Shown: piece by piece, positions 31,601 through 33,622 of the stretch | Layout of the letters: every line of letters begins with the position of its first letter | Numbering within the stretch: position 1 is the stretch's first letter | NCBI GenBank assembly: GCA_043801445.1 | Contig: JAZDMB010000040.1 | Span: forward strand, 1-33,622 | Origin: JAZDFP01 sp043801445 | GTDB taxonomy: Bacteria > Planctomycetota > MHYJ01 > JACQXL01 | Length of the DNA stretch: 33,622 nucleotides | Direction of reading: 5' to 3' | The notes under the pieces: model-generated | Seen by the model: the letters and a program-made list of their open reading frames with translations, nothing else | What the model was told of the DNA's origin: nothing | Database searches by the model: none | Program-made: the position numbers and the translations under genes

Positions 31601-32754
31601 CTAATGGTCGGTTTGTGACCTTTGCACCGGCCGCAGCTCTGACAGCGGGTCAGAGTGACTATGTTGTTACGATTAAGGGCACCGTTAAGGACATGGCAGG
31701 TAATGAATTGCTGGTGAATTACGACACATATAACTTAGGTACTATAGCAGCAGCAGACGCCGTCGCACCCACAGCTACTGTAGCTTCGAGTGGTACGACC
31801 CCCAATGTTATATTCACTGCCACATTTTCTGAAGCGATGGATCCTACAACAATCAACACCGGAACCTTTATAGTAAGGCTGACGGCATCGCCTTATACGC
31901 GTGTTATAGGTACTGTGTCTTACGGTGTTGCGAGTGGTACGACTGCGGTATTTACACCATTAGTTCCTATGGCCACTGCCACTGGATATACCGGATATAT
32001 TACTACTGGAGCTAAGGATCTGGCAGGTAATGCACTGGCAACAGCACCAAGCTCTATAGTATTATCAGGAGGTACCACCTCAGCTACATTTGCACAAGTA
32101 GGTACTGGTGTAGCAGCAGGCGCTACAGATACAAATGGTAGAATAGGGACTTGGTCAGCTGGCAAACAGATTAAATTTACGGTAACAGATGTTGGCTGTT
32201 CAACATCAACAATTACATTGAATGGCAACGGAGCTACAACTCCTGCTGCTTACGTAAGCGCTGCTGATATCACATATAGTGCGGCAGGAACAATGGTATT
32301 TGTTGTAACAACAACTGATGCATTAGGCGTTGCGACAACAAGAACATTCTCGATGCCGGCGCATTTGGCAGCAGTAAGCGCAGATGCAACGATAACGACA
32401 GCATCAACTGTTAAAGGCACAACTGTAATAGGCATAGGAATACCACATGCAACAACAATTGCTACTATCACAGCTGGAACAATAAATATCACTGCAGCAA
32501 AAGCAGCAGATACATCAGAAGCAACAACCTTTATCACTGCATTTATTCCCACATTGACTGATGCAACATTATTGCGGTATAAAAAGGTAGTTAAGTATGC
32601 AACTGCTGATACTGCTACTGAAGCTAACGTTTTGACTCTTGCAGCTTATGCAGGTGGAGCAATTACAACCGGTGATTACTTTATAATAAAGGTAATTGCA
32701 GAAGATGGAACAACCACTCTCTTCTACAGAATTACGGTAACAATTGTCGGCTAA
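28672..32754 (+). CDS. Large surface lipoprotein with ten bacterial Ig-like (Big_5-type) domains
   Basis: The 1360-residue product starts at an ATG preceded by AGAGGAGGA. The lipoprotein signal is KVIITTLMVALCFLAGLTMIAC, then GGGGGGSSGSS. Ten domains of 100-120 residues begin near residues 39, 146, 258, 366, 479, 582, 703, 804, 917 and 1028. Each follows D-x-x-x-P-T-V...N-T-x-I-x-x-x-F-S-E-A-M...T-x-Y-T-A-T-I...G-x-x-D-x-A-G-N-x-M...W-x-F-T-T, the Big_5 pattern. The last ~240 residues (from ~1120) form a different, Ala/Thr-rich beta domain ending FYRITVTIVG. The protein is probably a long surface stalk or adhesin. It has its own promoter, a structured leader and a strong terminator, suggesting high expression. 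Confidence 0.9.
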   Translation: MGKRKVIITTLMVALCFLAGLTMIACGGGGGGSSGSSATDVTPPTVSSTVPVNNATNVGITSNLAVTFSEAMLASTITNTTFTVTGTGAAVAGVITYTGVTATFDPTASFAYSTVYTATITTGAKDAASNAMTATYVWAFTTGAAPDTTPPTVASVTPLSGSATAAINTSIQITFSEAMLVSSISSTTITLANTGAVTATVSYAGVTATLTPISNMAYSTLYTVTVVGGTNGVKDLASNAMTPTYTYTFTTAAAPTPADSIAPLVNFTYPLTGTTTLALNSAIIATFSEAISAGTINTATFTLARQSTGASVPANVTYNGVQAILRPTNNLLASTVYTASLTSGIKDLAGNAKVPYVWTFTTGTASNVAAPTVAVTTPTTNAPINTRFYATFSTPVDAATVTVNTFTVKVSSTAVAGTVVYNGGLSAVFIPTSALAVTATGVVTISGTTTGLLGTGVKDICGNLLGADITPAFNTTALSDTTLPLTTTGATTVTAVVIGNAIDVVFNKAMLPSTLNTLTFTLTKAGVPVTGTVTVGASTTASFKPVMPLTTSTVYVATINGATDLQGNALSPTPSSWTLTTQDLIAPTVVSTLPVNGATNWATNGIITVNFSEAVNAATLAAGNFTLKQNNANVIGTQTLAYTAGTTQATLQPGTALTAGLEYVATLSGVTDVAGNAMSVSNSPVTTANPQITYVWRFTVATANAAPVAYVSPIAGATAGVNTKVVAFFSEPMLASTITSASFYVDTAASGAVTVDTNGLWAMFTPTYNLAAGSHTATITTTVSNANSVALAANYVWTFSVAGSDDVAPLVSYVAPLTATTTAGINTSVIAMFSEMMNPTTINTSTFTLIGGTYALSSTVTGAVTYFGTTARFTPTAALTASTAYTATITTGVADVAGSGNPMAANYSWTFTTAAAEDFGAPALHTTATYLPGTAVANSRLPFFFAVGDELIPSSVNAASVTLIKAGTTAIAGTVTTNGRFVTFAPAAALTAGQSDYVVTIKGTVKDMAGNELLVNYDTYNLGTIAAADAVAPTATVASSGTTPNVIFTATFSEAMDPTTINTGTFIVRLTASPYTRVIGTVSYGVASGTTAVFTPLVPMATATGYTGYITTGAKDLAGNALATAPSSIVLSGGTTSATFAQVGTGVAAGATDTNGRIGTWSAGKQIKFTVTDVGCSTSTITLNGNGATTPAAYVSAADITYSAAGTMVFVVTTTDALGVATTRTFSMPAHLAAVSADATITTASTVKGTTVIGIGIPHATTIATITAGTINITAAKAADTSEATTFITAFIPTLTDATLLRYKKVVKYATADTATEANVLTLAAYAGGAITTGDYFIIKVIAEDGTTTLFYRITVTIVG

Positions 32755-32788
32755 TAGAGACGACACCATAGACGAACACGAAACGAGA

Positions 32789-32829
32789 GGCGCTTCCCCC
32801 CGATGGACATCGGGGGGGGCGCCTTTTTT
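32789..32829 (+). terminator. Strong rho-independent terminator
   Basis: GGCGC-TT-CCCCCCGAT pairs with ATCGGGGGGGGCGCC around a short loop (GGAC), followed by TTTTTT. It lies 35 nt after the stop of the large lipoprotein gene. Confidence 0.9.
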
Positions 32830-32900
32830 GTGAGAGGGGACATAATTCGGGGGACACCCTGAGGAACAGATTAAATAACTTTATTAACCGCAAAATGATA

Positions 32901-32975
32901 ATCCCGACGAAATAGTCGGGATAAGAGCCAGTAACGGTCTTTGGTTACTTCGTATCCAAAGCCCTAACTGGCTCT
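32901..32975 (+). ncRNA. Two adjacent hairpins directly before an AAAAGGAGGTGA ribosome-site-like sequence
   Basis: ATCCCGAC-GAAATA-GTCGGGAT (32901-32922) is a perfect 8-bp hairpin. AGAGCCAGT (32924-32932) pairs with ACTGGCTCT (32967-32975), and inside it CTTTGG pairs with CCAAAG. Four A and GGAGGTGA follow at once. The layout resembles a structured leader or regulatory RNA, but no family is recognised. Confidence 0.5.
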
Positions 32976-32983
32976 AAAAGGAG

Positions 32984-33223
32984 GTGACAAGGCACGTTTA
33001 TGCGGACATCCCTACGACTTGGAGGGAGTTAGATACAACCCGTATTGAGTTAGAGATAACTCATATTGAGTTAGAGATAACCTGTATTGAGTTAGAGATA
33101 ACCCGTATTGAGTTCAATCTAACTCAGATTGAGTTCAATCTAACACAGATTGAGTTCAATCTAACTCAGATTGAGTTCAATCTAACCCAGATTGAAGTAT
33201 TCGTGGGACAGTCCCGCCCATAA
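32984..33223 (+). CDS. Possible small heptad-repeat protein (doubtful start)
   Basis: An open frame of 79 codons begins at GTG 32984 (MTRHVYADIPTTWRELDTTR) and spans the 21-bp array: IELEITR and IEFNLTQ heptads with alternating Ile/Leu, ending IEVFVGQSRP. Its only in-frame start overlaps the GGAGGTG ribosome-like site, which is physically unlikely. The alternative ATG at 33001 gives only a dozen codons in another frame. It may therefore be noncoding or a remnant. If translated, it would be a short repetitive beta or coiled-coil peptide. Confidence 0.3.
   Translation: MTRHVYADIPTTWRELDTTRIELEITHIELEITCIELEITRIEFNLTQIEFNLTQIEFNLTQIEFNLTQIEVFVGQSRP
33028..33200 (+). repeat. 21-bp tandem repeat array, eight units in two variants
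   Basis: Units of TTGAGTTAGAGATAACCCGT plus A switch half way to TTGAGTTCAATCTAACTCAG plus A. In one frame they encode IELEITR (x3) then IEFNLTQ (x4). The second variant contains GAGTT-CAATCT-AACTC inverted arms, so the array can fold into serial hairpins. There are no spacers, so it is not CRISPR. It follows AAAAGGAGGTG, as does the array at 2961. Confidence 0.85.
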
Positions 33224-33355
33224 CGGGAAAAAGATGATAGATGAGAGAGAAAAGATGAGAGGAAGAAATTCAAACCTTTCATCTATAATCTTTCATCTTT
33301 CATCTCTTTGGTCGGGGGAAACGATACTAAAAATCGGGGGGTGCCTTTTTTGTTT

Positions 33356-33438
33356 AGAGGCAGTAGAAGCGAAGCGCCGTACTGCCTCTTAATCCCGATA
33401 ACCCCGAACTTGCTTCGGGGGACATCGGGGTTGGGATT
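33356..33438. repeat. GAGGCAGTA/TACTGCCTC and CCCCGAA/TTCGGGG palindromes
   Basis: GAGGCAGTA and TACTGCCTC (perfect 9-bp arms, 33356-33388) follow a GGGGGGTGCCTTTTTTG terminator-like sequence near 33336-33352. CCCCGAACTTGCTTCGGGG (33402-33420) follows. From 33445 to the end are CACAGAG and CATACTTTATACTTC repeats. I see no gene from 33224 to the window end. Confidence 0.6.
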
Positions 33439-33622
33439 CCGTTAGCCACAGAGGCACAGAGTTCACAGAGAATTTAATTAGAGAAATGAATTTCTGGTGA
33501 AAATCTCGTGTTAATCTTGTGGTTAGAATCTCTGGTTACGAAGTTTTCTTGATATACTTTATACTACATACTTTATACTTCATACTAGTTAATCTGCCTG
33601 CCTACTTGGTAGTTAATCTTTC

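Noticed and set aside
1..33622. Alternative genetic code with UGA as Trp or Gly
   Set aside because: Long housekeeping genes (ppdK, tnaA, glyQ, receptor) contain no in-frame TGA and use TGG for Trp. In-frame TGA is confined to three genes and one appears as a normal stop.
1..33622. tRNA, rRNA, integrase or transposase genes
   Set aside because: I found none by eye. The small elements have no coding capacity and no attachment sites could be supported.

Overview
The window looks like part of a genome of an uncultured diderm (Gram-negative-type) bacterium. Supporting evidence is a TonB protein with a TonB-dependent receptor, two predicted outer-membrane barrels, several lipoproteins, and signal-peptide proteins. 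HEAT-repeat proteins, FN3/Ig-like surface proteins and very repeat-rich intergenic DNA fit a Planctomycetes/PVC-type MAG, but that affiliation is inference; no rRNA or other marker is present.

Layout: (1) 1-5.1 kb, forward strand: the end of a beta-propeller protein, a proline-rich HEAT-repeat protein, a small FN3-like protein, a 21-bp tandem array, a secreted-looking hypothetical protein and a tail-fibre-like repeat protein. (2) 5.2-8.5 kb, core metabolism: glyQ (reverse), 3-hydroxybutyryl-CoA dehydrogenase and acyl-CoA dehydrogenase. (3) 8.7-17.1 kb, mostly reverse: two outer-membrane barrels, a small coiled-coil protein, one forward exported protein, pyruvate phosphate dikinase with a lipoprotein gene, and tryptophanase. 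(4) 17.6-26.9 kb, forward: tonB, a TonB-dependent receptor, then three genes whose reading frames are interrupted only by UGA, then a HEAT protein that shares its membrane-anchor N-terminus with the TonB protein. (5) 26.9-28.6 kb: almost pure dispersed repeats and two promoter copies. (6) 28.7-32.8 kb: a large lipoprotein of ten Ig-like domains, a strong terminator, and a second 21-bp tandem array.

The main discovery candidate is in region 4. Two paralogous exported FmdE-family proteins (21066-21701 and 23317-24018) carry in-frame UGA codons exactly where the family has its conserved cysteines: two UGAs in the first, one in the second. Between them lies an exported two-repeat protein with a Sec-Gly-Sec motif (22134-23129). 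Each gene has a hairpin with its loop starting about 24-26 nt after a UGA, as expected for bacterial SECIS elements. I read these as a cluster of envelope selenoproteins next to a TonB uptake system. Conventional gene calling would miss or truncate all three. Only one of 22 annotated ORFs in the window ends with TGA.

A second theme is small palindromic elements. Several families (CCCGTTAGAA/TTCTAACGGG; CCTGCCCGA/TCGGGCGGG; CACAGAG hairpins; ATAAGGAGnCC) fill the intergenic space. Some also sit in frame inside genes, most strikingly at two stereotyped positions within the HEAT repeats of the 24476-26884 protein.
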